From DATKZH01 sp964475955 (GTDB lineage Bacteria > Planctomycetota > Planctomycetia > Pirellulales > Thermoguttaceae), in the NCBI GenBank assembly GCA_964475955.1, contig CAYYZY010000163.1, forward strand, positions 1-17,441: DNA of 17,441 nucleotides, given 5' to 3'. This document shows positions 7,587 through 14,905 of this stretch, in pieces. The number at the start of each line of letters is the position of its first letter. The first letter of the stretch is position 1. The position numbers were made by a program, and so were the translations under genes. The notes beneath the pieces are model-generated. The model was given only the letters and a program-made list of their open reading frames with translations, made no database searches and was not told where the DNA came from.

Positions 7587-7756
7587 GGCAATTTGCCTCA
7601 ATCAGCCGCGCGGGGCGAAGGCCTCCAGGAAGCGCTGCTCAGGCACTGCCGCGTCGCCGACCTCCTCCGAGTCGCGGCCGGTCGCGGCGTGGCTGGTAGG
7701 TCCGTCGGAAGGGCTCACTGCCCGAATTCCTTGTTGCCGTACCGAAACGAATGGTG
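7553..7756. repeat. Candidate dispersed intergenic element after the GH-A-like gene
   Basis: The 184 bases between the stop at 7586 and the deaminase stop at 7771 hold no gene I can support. The sequence is nevertheless structured. A 13-base palindrome AGGCAA-T-TTGCCT (7586-7598) overlaps the TAA stop. A nested hairpin pairs GGAA-GGGC with GCCC-GAA-TTCC around 7705-7735. Several frames are open on both strands; the upstream gene's own frame stays open for about 56 codons past its stop, ending LLPYRNEW. From memory, translations of this stretch recur between genes in planctomycete genomes, suggesting a dispersed element or conserved structured RNA. This is recollection, not a search result, and the boundaries are approximate. 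Confidence 0.4.
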
Positions 7757-7770
7757 AGCGGGCAGGGGGA

Positions 7771-8217
7771 TCAAGATCGACCCAGAGCGGCCTGGAACAA
7801 CGCGTCGCAATCGTGCTCGAGGACGCCGCCGGTCAGCCTACACCGCCCGAAGGGGGTGCGTCGAGACACCTCCTCGGCCCGGATGTCGATCTGCTTCCAG
7901 CCGAGGCGCTGGAGCGTGCGGATCGAGGTGCCGAAGACGACCTCCGGGATGCCCGCCCAAAGGACGGCCCCCTGGCACATGCAGCAGGGCTCCGCGGTCG
8001 TGTACAGGCGGAGATCGGCCCAGGCGACGCGCGGGTTCTCGGCGGCGCACCGGTTGATGGCGTCGACCTCGCCGTGCCAGGTGGGATTCTCCTGCCACCG
8101 ATTCCTGCCCTCGGCCACGATCTGCCCGCTCCGGCGGTCGACCAGCAGAGCGCCGAACGGTGCCTGGGGACTCTGGCGTGCGAGTTCGATCGCGCGTCGC
8201 ATGAACGGCTCGTGCAT
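7771..8217 (-). CDS. Zinc-dependent nucleoside/guanine deaminase family protein
   Basis: This 148-residue protein of the cytidine/deoxycytidylate deaminase fold contains the zinc-site signatures WHGEVDAI (H48 ligand, E50 proton shuttle) and PCCMC (C78 and C81 ligands). HGE in place of HAE and the segment TTAEPCCMCQGAVLWAGI resemble guanine deaminase (GuaD-like) and related nucleoside deaminases more than TadA. The ATG at 8217 is preferred because GGGGAG lies about 7 bases upstream and the family begins close to this point. An in-frame upstream start at 8319 would add 34 Arg/Pro-rich residues without homology. Predicted to be cytoplasmic, in purine salvage or base catabolism. It stands alone: minus strand, convergent with the GH-A-like gene and divergent from cydA. 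The substrate is not certain. Confidence 0.85.
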   Translation of the reverse strand: MHEPFMRRAIELARQSPQAPFGALLVDRRSGQIVAEGRNRWQENPTWHGEVDAINRCAAENPRVAWADLRLYTTAEPCCMCQGAVLWAGIPEVVFGTSIRTLQRLGWKQIDIRAEEVSRRTPFGRCRLTGGVLEHDCDALFQAALGRS

Positions 8218-8662
8218 CGGGGGGCTCCCCGTCTCTCCGTCGGGCCGGCGCTGGGAACGCCGAAGGGCCCTTGTGGGGTTTGACGGCAGTTTATCGCGAA
8301 ATCGCAAGGAGGCCAGCACGAGGCGGGCTCAATAAGTGTGTCCGACCGCGAGCGGGCACCCGTCCGGGCACGGCGGCACACCGTCCGCAAGAGGGGAATG
8401 AAAGCGAGGATGCCGTCGGAGTTTCGGCCGCCGCTTCCCGGCCCACTTGCCGTCGAAGGGCAGCTAGGTCACCATAGCGGTTCGGCGGACGCGGCGCATG
8501 ACCCGCGCTATTGGTCCCGCGCTGCCAATGCGGCAGTCGTTTCTCGAGTGGCTATTGCGCGCGGGATGCGACGGAACGATTGCGATCCCGCGCTGCTCGG
8601 GCTACGGAGCCGGGCAGGCACGGCGCGATCGCGGCAGCGCAACTCAGTTGGATTGAGGATCG
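8218..8662. other. Divergent intergenic region between deaminase and cydA
   Basis: This 445-base space has no supported gene. It contains the palindrome AAGGGCCCTT (8263-8272) near the deaminase start and three copies of CCCGCGCT (8502-8509, 8516-8523, 8587-8594). It also has an ATTGG/CCAAT inverted pair (8510-8514/8525-8529) and a 9-bp hairpin at 8559-8593. GAGG lies about 5 bases before the cydA ATG. I found no convincing sigma-70 promoter or FNR/ArcA-type site, though the cyd operon promoter should be here. Confidence 0.5.
8559..8593. repeat. Perfect 9-bp inverted repeat upstream of cydA
   Basis: GCGCGGGAT (8559-8567) and ATCCCGCGC (8585-8593) are perfectly complementary with a 17-base spacer, about 70 bases before the cydA start. 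It could be an operator, an mRNA leader hairpin or a chance GC-rich palindrome. The presence of three CCCGCGCT copies in the same stretch makes a regulatory role worth considering, but nothing proves it. Confidence 0.55.
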
Positions 8663-10048
8663 ATGGACGTCGAACTGCTCTCGCGGCTCCAATTCGGTTT
8701 CACGATCGCTTTCCACTACATCTTCCCGCCGCTGAGCATCGGCCTGGGCCTGATGCTCGTCGTCATGGAGGCGCAGTGGCTGCGCACGCGCGACCCGAAG
8801 TTCCTGGCGATGACCAAATTCTGGATGAAGATCTTCGGGCTGATCTTCGCCATCGGCGTGGCGTCGGGCATCGTGATGGAGTTCCAGTTCGGCATGAACT
8901 GGGCGGCCTACTCGCGGTACGTGGGCGACGTGTTCGGAAGCGCCCTGGCCGCCGAGGGGATCTTTGCGTTCTTTCTCGAATCCGGCTTTCTGGCCATCGC
9001 CCTGTTCGGGTGGGACAAGGTGAAGCCGGTGACCCACTTCATCGCCACGTGCCTGGTCTGCCTGGGCGCCCATTTCAGCGCGATCTGGATCGTGGTGGCC
9101 AACTCGTGGCAGCAGACGCCCGCCGGGTTCCACCTGGTCGGCGAGGGTGAGAACGTCCGGGCGGAGATCACCGACTTCTGGGCCGTGGTGTTCAACCCTT
9201 CCTCGATGGATCGCCTCGTGCACGTCATCCTGGGGGCCTACCTGGCGGCGGCCTTCGTGGTGCTCAGCGTGAGCGCCTTCTACCTCATCAAGGGCCGGTT
9301 CCGCGAGATCGCCATCCCCTCCTTGAAAATCGGCCTGGTCGTCGCGGCCGTCGTTTCCGTGCTCCAGTTGGTCAGCGGGCACCAGTCCGCCCGCGTGGTG
9401 GCGCGCTATCAGCCCGCGAAGCTGGCCGCCTTCGAGGGGCTGTTCCAAACGCGGACCCGGGCGCCGCTGCACGCGTTCGGCTGGGTCGATGAGGAGAACG
9501 AGCGGGTCATCGGCCCGGCCATCCCGGGCGCGCTCAGCTTTCTGACCTACGACGATTTCAACGCGGAGGTGACCGGGCTCGACAAATACCCGGTCGACCG
9601 GCCGCCGGTGCAGGCCACCTTCCAGTTCTTCCACCTGATGGTCGCCATCGGCATGGCCCTGATCGCAATCAGTGCGCTGGGCCTTGTGCTCTGGTGGCGG
9701 GGATGGCTGTTCGACACCTCCCGCCGCCTCTCCGTCGCCTACCTCTGGCTCCTGGTGTTCGCGGTCGTGCTGCCGCAGATCTCCAATCAGGCCGGGTGGT
9801 TTGCGGCGGAGATCGGCAGACAGCCGTGGGTCGTCTACGGCCTGCTTCGGACCTCCGAAGGGCTCTCGGAGGCCGTGGTGGCCGAACAGGTCCTCTTCTC
9901 GCTGATCCTGTTCGGTTTGATCTACGGGCTGTTGTTCGCGCTGTTCATCTTCCTGCTCGACCGGAAGATCCGCCAGGGCCCGAGCCTGGAAACGCCTGAG
10001 GAGAGCTCGGCCAAACGTTACGTCCCGTCAGATTCGGAGGAGGAGTGA
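8663..10048 (+). CDS. cydA: Cytochrome bd-type quinol oxidase subunit I
   Basis: This 461-residue integral membrane protein has about nine hydrophobic helices and is the haem- and quinol-binding subunit of cytochrome bd, which reduces O2 to water with electrons from quinol. Visible hallmarks are SRLQFGFTIAFHYIFPPL with H18 (haem b595 ligand position), the Glu-containing helix around AEGIFAFFLESGF, and DRLVHVILGAY with H187 (haem b558 ligand position). The signature GRQPW (385-389) is also present. The stretch between the sixth and seventh helices is compact, so this appears to be a short-Q-loop (cyanide-insensitive-oxidase-like) form rather than the long E. coli type. The start at 8663 has GAGG upstream and gives the expected short N-terminus. 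cydB begins 3 bases after its stop. Confidence 0.97.
   Translation: MDVELLSRLQFGFTIAFHYIFPPLSIGLGLMLVVMEAQWLRTRDPKFLAMTKFWMKIFGLIFAIGVASGIVMEFQFGMNWAAYSRYVGDVFGSALAAEGIFAFFLESGFLAIALFGWDKVKPVTHFIATCLVCLGAHFSAIWIVVANSWQQTPAGFHLVGEGENVRAEITDFWAVVFNPSSMDRLVHVILGAYLAAAFVVLSVSAFYLIKGRFREIAIPSLKIGLVVAAVVSVLQLVSGHQSARVVARYQPAKLAAFEGLFQTRTRAPLHAFGWVDEENERVIGPAIPGALSFLTYDDFNAEVTGLDKYPVDRPPVQATFQFFHLMVAIGMALIAISALGLVLWWRGWLFDTSRRLSVAYLWLLVFAVVLPQISNQAGWFAAEIGRQPWVVYGLLRTSEGLSEAVVAEQVLFSLILFGLIYGLLFALFIFLLDRKIRQGPSLETPEESSAKRYVPSDSEEE
10036..10045 (+). promoter_or_regulatory. Strong ribosome binding site for cydB
   Basis: GGAGGAGGAG encodes the Glu-rich end of CydA and lies 6 bases before a GTG. It decides the cydB start: the nearby ATG at 10056 is out of frame and meets a stop within a few codons, so GTG at 10052 is the initiator. 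Confidence 0.75.
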
Positions 10049-10051
10049 GCC

Positions 10052-11077
10052 GTGGATGGGCTCGATTTGAACACCGTCTGGTTCTTCCTGGTGGGCGCGC
10101 TGTTCGCCGGCTACGCGATGCTCGACGGCTTTGATCTGGGCGTGGGAGCGCTGCACCTTCTGGCGCGCACCGACGAACAGCGCCGCCTCTCGATCAACGC
10201 CATCGGGCCGGTCTGGGACGGCAACGAGGTGTGGCTGGTGACCGGCGGCGGGGCCCTGTTCGCGGCGTTTCCCGAAGTCTACGCTACCGTCTTCTCGGGG
10301 TTCTACACCGCGTTCTTCCTCTTCCTGGCGGCGCTCATCTTTCGGGCGGTGGCGATCGAGTTTCGCAGCAAGCTCCCCATGGCCTGGTGGCGCACGATGT
10401 GGGACATCAGCTTCTCGTTGGGGAGCGTCGGGGCCGGGCTGCTCCTCGGCGTCGCCCTGGGAAACATCGTCTGGGGCATCCCGCTCGACGAGCAGGGCGT
10501 ATTCGTCGGGACCTTCTTCGGCCTGCTCCATCCGTATGCGATTCTGACGGGCGTCACGACGGTCGCCCTGTTCATGATGCACGGCGCGATCTACCTGCAC
10601 CTGAAGACCGAAGGCGAGATGCAGAAGCTCGTGCGCGGCTGGATCCGCCCCTCGATGATCTTCTTCATCGTCTCCTACGCATTGTTGACCATGGCGACGC
10701 TGATCTACGTTCCGCGGGCGTCGGCGGCGGTTCGCGAGCAGCCGGCCCTGTTCCTCGTCGTGGTCCTCTCCATCCTCGCCATCGCCAACATCCCGCGGGA
10801 GATTTTCTTTGGGCGGCCCGGCCGGGCCTTCGTCTCCTCGTGCGCCACGGTGATTCTCGTTCTGGCCCTTTTCGGCCTGAACGCGTTTCCCGAACTGGTT
10901 CACTCGAATCCCGCTCCGGAGAACAGCCTGACGGCCTACAACGCGTCGTCGTCCGCACTCACGCTGAAGATCATGTTCATCATCGCCGCGCTGGGGATGC
11001 CGATGGTCGTCGCCTACACCGTCTCAATCTACTGGGTCTTCCGCGGCAAAGTCGAGATCACGGAGACGAGCTACTGA
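10052..11077 (+). CDS. cydB: Cytochrome bd-type quinol oxidase subunit II
   Basis: A 341-residue membrane protein with about eight helices, it is the partner of CydA. CydB hallmarks are YAMLDGFDLGVGAL near the N-terminus (about 22-36), GPVWDGNEVWLVTGGGALFAAFP (about 52-73), the conserved FRAVAIEFRSK segment and FGLLHPYAILTGV. The start is GTG, set by the strong ribosome binding site overlapping the end of cydA. Length matches the family (about 340-380). Only 26 bases separate its stop from the next gene, the flavin amine-oxidase-like protein, so the cyd genes and the lipid genes are probably co-transcribed. No CydX-like small membrane protein is visible next to it, and no cydDC assembly genes are in the window. 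Confidence 0.96.
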   Translation: MDGLDLNTVWFFLVGALFAGYAMLDGFDLGVGALHLLARTDEQRRLSINAIGPVWDGNEVWLVTGGGALFAAFPEVYATVFSGFYTAFFLFLAALIFRAVAIEFRSKLPMAWWRTMWDISFSLGSVGAGLLLGVALGNIVWGIPLDEQGVFVGTFFGLLHPYAILTGVTTVALFMMHGAIYLHLKTEGEMQKLVRGWIRPSMIFFIVSYALLTMATLIYVPRASAAVREQPALFLVVVLSILAIANIPREIFFGRPGRAFVSSCATVILVLALFGLNAFPELVHSNPAPENSLTAYNASSSALTLKIMFIIAALGMPMVVAYTVSIYWVFRGKVEITETSY

Positions 11078-11103
11078 GCGCAGCGATTAACGTGGAGGGA
11101 AGC

Positions 11104-12396
11104 ATGAAAATCGCCGTCGTCGGCTCCGGCATCAGCGGCCTGCTGGCGGCCCGGTTGCTCGCGGACGAGCACGAGGTGCACGTCTTCGAGGCCAACGACT
11201 ACGCCGGGGGGCACACGAACGCCGTGGCCTTCGAGGCGTTCGGCGGGCGCTACGCCGCCGACACCGGGTTCATGGTCTTCAACGACCGCACCTACCCCAA
11301 CTTCGTGCGCCTGCTCGACATGCTCGGCGTCGGCGCGCGCGAAAGCGACATGAGCTTCAGCGTGCGCTGCGACCGGACCGGGCTGGAGTACCAGGGCGGC
11401 TCCTTCGACGGGCTCTTCGCCCAGCGCCGCAACTTGGTGCGGCCGTCCTTCTATCGCATGCTGCTCGATATTCTCCGCTTCAACCGCCGGTCGCTCGCCT
11501 TGTTGCAGTCGGACGACGACGAACTGGAGCTGGGCCAATACCTGGAGCAACACCGTTACAGCCGGGAGTTCATCGACCACTACCTCGTTCCCATGGGCGC
11601 GGCCATCTGGTCGGCGCCGCCCGAGCGGTTCCGGCAATTCCCGGCCCGGTTCATCGTCAACTTCTTCAACAACCACGGGCTGTTGACCGTGCGCGACCAC
11701 CCGACGTGGAAGACGGTCCGGGGCGGTGCGGCCCGCTACGTCGAGGCGCTTTCGCGCCCCTTCGCCGGCCGCATCCGCTTGGGTTGCCCCGTCACCTCGG
11801 TTCGCCGCCATCCGGATCGCGTGGCCGTCACGTGGAAACAGGGGGAACGCGAGGATTTCGACGCTGTGGTCCTGGCCGCCCATTCCGACCAGACGCTGGC
11901 CATGCTGGCCGACGCCGGCGACGCGGAGCGGAGCATCCTGGGCGCCATTCCCTACCAGCGGAACGAGACGGTCTTGCACGCCGATCCGACCCTTCTCCCC
12001 CGCCGCCGGCGCGCCTGGGCCTCGTGGAACTACCGGATCCCGCGTGAGGAGGGCCAGCCGGTGGTGCTCACGTACAACCTCAACCGGCTTCAGGGGCACG
12101 TCTCGCCGGACCCGATCTGCGTCACGTTGAACGCGACCCGCTCGATCGACGAATCCAAAATCCTCCGCACGCTCGAATACCATCACCCGGTGTACAGCCG
12201 CGAGGCCCTGGCGGCCCAGAAGCGGTTTCCCGAGATCAACGGCAAGAACCGCACGTATTTCTGCGGGGCGTACTGGGGGCACGGCTTTCACGAGGACGGC
12301 GTCAACAGCGCCCTGGCCGTGGCCCGTTGCTTTGGCAAGCGGTTGGAATCATGCACAGTTGCCTCTACAAGGGATACGTCCGGCACCGGCGGCTGA
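11104..12396 (+). CDS. FAD-dependent amine-oxidase-like protein of the CFA cluster
   Basis: This 430-residue flavoprotein has an N-terminal Rossmann motif VVGSGISGL (G7, G9, G12) and the FAD ribose-binding FEANDYAGGHT segment (about 28-38). It also has the family-typical DTGFMVFNDRTYPNF and FFNNHGLL blocks, and the C-terminal CGAYWGHGFHEDGVNSAL flavin-contact region. It belongs to the NAD/FAD-binding protein group (COG2907) that sits beside CFA synthases. Plant cyclopropane synthases carry a related oxidase domain fused to their N-terminus. Its reaction is not established; a redox step on an acyl chain is the usual guess. GGAGGGA precedes the ATG at 11104; the frame extends upstream but only as antisense/shifted cydB. 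Its end overlaps the DUF1365 gene by 46 bases. Confidence 0.9.
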   Translation: MKIAVVGSGISGLLAARLLADEHEVHVFEANDYAGGHTNAVAFEAFGGRYAADTGFMVFNDRTYPNFVRLLDMLGVGARESDMSFSVRCDRTGLEYQGGSFDGLFAQRRNLVRPSFYRMLLDILRFNRRSLALLQSDDDELELGQYLEQHRYSREFIDHYLVPMGAAIWSAPPERFRQFPARFIVNFFNNHGLLTVRDHPTWKTVRGGAARYVEALSRPFAGRIRLGCPVTSVRRHPDRVAVTWKQGEREDFDAVVLAAHSDQTLAMLADAGDAERSILGAIPYQRNETVLHADPTLLPRRRRAWASWNYRIPREEGQPVVLTYNLNRLQGHVSPDPICVTLNATRSIDESKILRTLEYHHPVYSREALAAQKRFPEINGKNRTYFCGAYWGHGFHEDGVNSALAVARCFGKRLESCTVASTRDTSGTGG

Positions 12397-13127
12397 CGCC
12401 CGTGGAGCACGCGTTCCGCTACCGGCTCTACCTGGTGTACCTGGACCTCGACGAACTGCCGGCGCTCCTGGAGGGCGGGTACGGCCTGGGACGGCGCGCG
12501 TTCTCGCCCGGCTCGTTCCGCCGAGGCGATCACCTGGGCGATCCCGAGGTCCCGCTGGCCGAGGCCGTCGGCGACCTGGTCCAGGAGCGGACCGGCACGC
12601 GCCCCGCCGGGCCGATCCGCCTGCTCAAGCCGCTGCGCAACTGGGGCTACCACTTCAGCCCCTTGAGCCTCTACTACTGCTTCGACCCCGCCGGGCAGGA
12701 GGTTGACTGCGTGGTGGCCGAGGTGACGAACACGCCCTGGCGGGAGCGGCACTGGTACGTGCTCTGGGAGGGGAACCGCGTGGGCGGGCCCGCGCGGCTT
12801 CGGTTCCGCCACCCCAAGGCGTTTCACGTGTCGCCCTTCTGGGACATGGACATGGTCTACGACTGGCACCTGCACGCGCCGGGGGAAAAACTGAGCGTGG
12901 CGATCGTCAACTCCCGGGGCGGCCGGCGCCTGTTCACCGCCGGCCTCGTGCTCCGGCGCCGCGAGCTGACGCGCTGGAACATGCTCGGCACGTACGTCCG
13001 GTTCCCGTGGATGTCGGCCCGGGTGATGCAGGGCATCCACTGGCAGGCGCTCCGGCTGTGGCGAAAAGGTTGCCCCTACGTTCCCCACCCGAAGGTGCGC
13101 CAGCAAGCGGAGGACACGCAGCCATGA
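12351..13127 (+). CDS. DUF1365 family protein of the CFA cluster
   Basis: A 258-residue protein starting with MHSCLYKGYVRHRRLTP and followed by EHAFRYRLYLVYLDLDEL, the characteristic DUF1365 N-terminus. Further family blocks are LKPLRNWGYHFSPLSLYYCF and EVTNTPWRERHWYVL, then KAFHVSPFWDMDMVYDW, and a C-terminal PWMSARVMQGIHWQALRLW helix. Its function is unknown. It almost always lies between an amine-oxidase-like gene and a CFA synthase gene, as here, so it is presumed to act on or present the same phospholipid acyl chains. The ATG lies within the end of the flavoprotein gene, and its stop overlaps the next start as ATGA, implying translational coupling. Confidence 0.92.
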   Translation: MHSCLYKGYVRHRRLTPVEHAFRYRLYLVYLDLDELPALLEGGYGLGRRAFSPGSFRRGDHLGDPEVPLAEAVGDLVQERTGTRPAGPIRLLKPLRNWGYHFSPLSLYYCFDPAGQEVDCVVAEVTNTPWRERHWYVLWEGNRVGGPARLRFRHPKAFHVSPFWDMDMVYDWHLHAPGEKLSVAIVNSRGGRRLFTAGLVLRRRELTRWNMLGTYVRFPWMSARVMQGIHWQALRLWRKGCPYVPHPKVRQQAEDTQP

Positions 13128-14425
13128 CCCACGTTTCGGTCGAGACGGCCGTGCGGCCCGCGCGGGCCAGCGCGCGCGGGGGCCGGTTCGCCCGCGCGCT
13201 GCGCGGCCTGGTTTGGCGCCGCTTGAGCCGACTCGGGGAAGGCCGGCTCGTGATCGACGACGGCGACGAGCGTCGCGAGTTCGGGCGGTCCGACGGGCCG
13301 ACTGCCCGAATCGAGGTCCGCGATCCGCGCTTCTACCGGCACCTGGCTTTCGGAGGCAGCCTGGGCGCGGCCGAGGCGTACATTCGGGGCTACTGGACGT
13401 GCGACGACCTGGTCGCCCTGGTCCGCCTGTTTGCCCGAAATGCGGTCGTTGCCGGCGACCTGGAGCGGGGCCCGGCGCGTCTTCTCGGCGCGGCCGCCCG
13501 GATCGCCCACGGCCTGCGACGCAACACGCCCTCCGGGAGCCGGCGCAACATCGCCGCCCATTACGACCTGGGGAACGAGTTCTTCGCGCTCTTCCTCGAC
13601 GAGACCATGGCCTACTCCTGCGCTTTCTTCCCGCAGGCGGAGAGCACGCTCTACGAAGCCTCGGTCGCCAAGTTCGACCGCATCTGTCGTAAGCTGGATC
13701 TCCGGGCCGACGACCACCTGCTGGAAATCGGCTCCGGCTGGGGCGGCTTCGCCCTTCACGCCGCAAAGAACTACGGCTGCCGGGTCACGACGACCACCAT
13801 CTCGCGCAAGCAGTTCGAGTACACCCGGCAGCAGGTGGAAGCCGCCGGCCTGGCCGACCGCGTGACCGTCTTGTGCGAGGACTACCGGAAGCTCACCGGC
13901 GCGTACGACAAGCTGGTCTCCATCGAGATGATCGAGGCCGTCGGGCACCGGTACTTCGACGCCTACTTCCGCGCCTGCTCCCAGCGCCTGAAGCCCGACG
14001 GCCTGATGCTCCTCCAGGCGATCACCATCCCCGATCAGCGCTACGATCGCTACCGGCGCTCGGCCGACTTCATCCAGCGCTACATCTTCCCCGGCGGGTG
14101 CCTGCCGTCGCTGGGTGCCGTCTGCCGTTCGCTGGGCCGGGCGACCGACCTCCAGCTCTTCCACCTGGAAGACATCACGGGCCACTACGCCGAGACCCTC
14201 GCGCGCTGGCGCGACCGGTTCACGGCCAACCACGATCGGCTCCGCGGGCTCGGGTTCTCCGAGGAGTTCCTGCGCACCTGGGAGTTCTACTTCTGCTACT
14301 GCGAAGGCGGCTTCCGCGAGCGCGTGATCGGCGACGTGCAGCTCCTGCTCACCAAGCCGGCATGTCGGCCTACGGGCACCCTGCGCCCAGGCGAAGTGAT
14401 TTCGGGATTCGGAGAGGACCCGTAG
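13124..14425 (+). CDS. cfa: Cyclopropane-fatty-acyl-phospholipid synthase (CFA synthase)
   Basis: A 433-residue SAM-dependent enzyme that adds a methylene (or methyl) to unsaturated phospholipid acyl chains at the membrane. Residues 1-120 form the N-terminal CFA domain. The methyltransferase part has HYDLGNEFF, YSCAFF (C166, matching the E. coli active-site Cys), the SAM loop LEIGSGWGG (200-208), EMIEAVG (E271), LLQAITIPDQRY and RYIFPGGCLPS. At the position of the E. coli active-site His it has Gln (Q298), as plant cyclopropane synthases appear to have. The start overlaps the DUF1365 stop (ATGA), with GGAGG about 10 bases upstream. It is the last gene of the plus-strand operon and its TAG stop lies inside a hairpin. 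Methylated rather than cyclopropanated product is possible. Confidence 0.93.
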   Translation: MTHVSVETAVRPARASARGGRFARALRGLVWRRLSRLGEGRLVIDDGDERREFGRSDGPTARIEVRDPRFYRHLAFGGSLGAAEAYIRGYWTCDDLVALVRLFARNAVVAGDLERGPARLLGAAARIAHGLRRNTPSGSRRNIAAHYDLGNEFFALFLDETMAYSCAFFPQAESTLYEASVAKFDRICRKLDLRADDHLLEIGSGWGGFALHAAKNYGCRVTTTTISRKQFEYTRQQVEAAGLADRVTVLCEDYRKLTGAYDKLVSIEMIEAVGHRYFDAYFRACSQRLKPDGLMLLQAITIPDQRYDRYRRSADFIQRYIFPGGCLPSLGAVCRSLGRATDLQLFHLEDITGHYAETLARWRDRFTANHDRLRGLGFSEEFLRTWEFYFCYCEGGFRERVIGDVQLLLTKPACRPTGTLRPGEVISGFGEDP

Positions 14426-14453
14426 GGTGGGTCGTAGCTCGAACCACCGTACG
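14421..14453. repeat. GTAG-headed stem-loop at the convergence of two operons
   Basis: CGTAGGGTGG (14421-14430) pairs with CCACCGTACG (14444-14453), 9 of 10 positions, around a 13-base loop. It overlaps the TAG stop of the CFA synthase and lies 12 bases from the stop of the facing DUF2177 gene, within the 39-base convergent gap. It may serve as a bidirectional 3'-end structure, but no T-run follows on either strand, so it is not a classical terminator. The GTAG start resembles the other REP-like hairpins in the window. Confidence 0.55.
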
Positions 14454-14464
14454 AAAAGGCCCGG

Positions 14465-14863
14465 TCATCGGAGCCAGGTGCCGGCGAGGTATCCGATGCA
14501 ACTGACCGAGGCGGCCAGGACGGCGCCCCAGACCATGTCGACGACGGTCACCAGCCATGGCCAGTTTTTGACGGTGGCCAGGTTCGTCAGGTCGTACGTG
14601 GCGTAGGTGACCAGCCCGAAGAAGCAGCCCAAAACCGCGGCCTTGCGCAGCGAGTTGGCCTGAAGGCCGGGGAAGACGGCGAACACGAGCAGCCCGGCCA
14701 CGAACAGCAGATAGAAGACGGCCGCGGCCCACCAGTTGGGCTGGTCGCTGAGCAGGAATCCCAAATGCTTGCGGTAGAAGCCGCGGGCGACGATCACCAG
14801 CCAGACCATGTCGATCGCCAGGAAGCCGACCAACGCGGCCAGGTAGACTTTGAGGTAGTACAT
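14465..14863 (-). CDS. DUF2177 family membrane protein
   Basis: A 132-residue protein with four predicted hydrophobic helices: LKVYLAALVGFLAIDMVWL at the N-terminus, AAVFYLLFVAGLLVFAVFP, the AAVLGCFFGLVTYATYDLTN segment with the family's conserved TYATYDLTN, and a last helix VVDMVWGAVLAASV. This pattern is DUF2177; its function is unknown. Start at 14863 is chosen because AAGGGA lies 9 bases upstream; an in-frame start at 14899 would add 12 unsupported residues. It is the last gene of the minus-strand lipid operon, 42 bases after the methyltransferase. DUF2177 genes commonly accompany the amine oxidase/DUF1365/CFA set, suggesting a membrane role in the same lipid process. Confidence 0.88.
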   Translation of the reverse strand: MYYLKVYLAALVGFLAIDMVWLVIVARGFYRKHLGFLLSDQPNWWAAAVFYLLFVAGLLVFAVFPGLQANSLRKAAVLGCFFGLVTYATYDLTNLATVKNWPWLVTVVDMVWGAVLAASVSCIGYLAGTWLR

Positions 14864-14905
14864 CGGCGTTGTTCCCTTGATTTGCGTTGAAGATTTCACG
14901 GTCGC

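Noticed and set aside
5562..7601. Long open frame antisense to the GH-A-like gene
   Set aside because: It covers the end of the fucosidase and all of the 599-residue gene, lacks family motifs, and is explained by high third-position GC on the coding strand.
7690..7735. Possible SRP RNA apical domain
   Set aside because: GGTAGGTCC ... GGAAGGG vaguely recalls the SRP tetraloop region, but the 3' AGCAG element and a GNRA tetraloop position are missing and the flanking helix does not extend.
10231..11103. In-frame upstream extension of the flavin oxidase gene
   Set aside because: It lies in a different phase within cydB; the Rossmann motif begins at the ATG at 11104, which has its own ribosome binding site.
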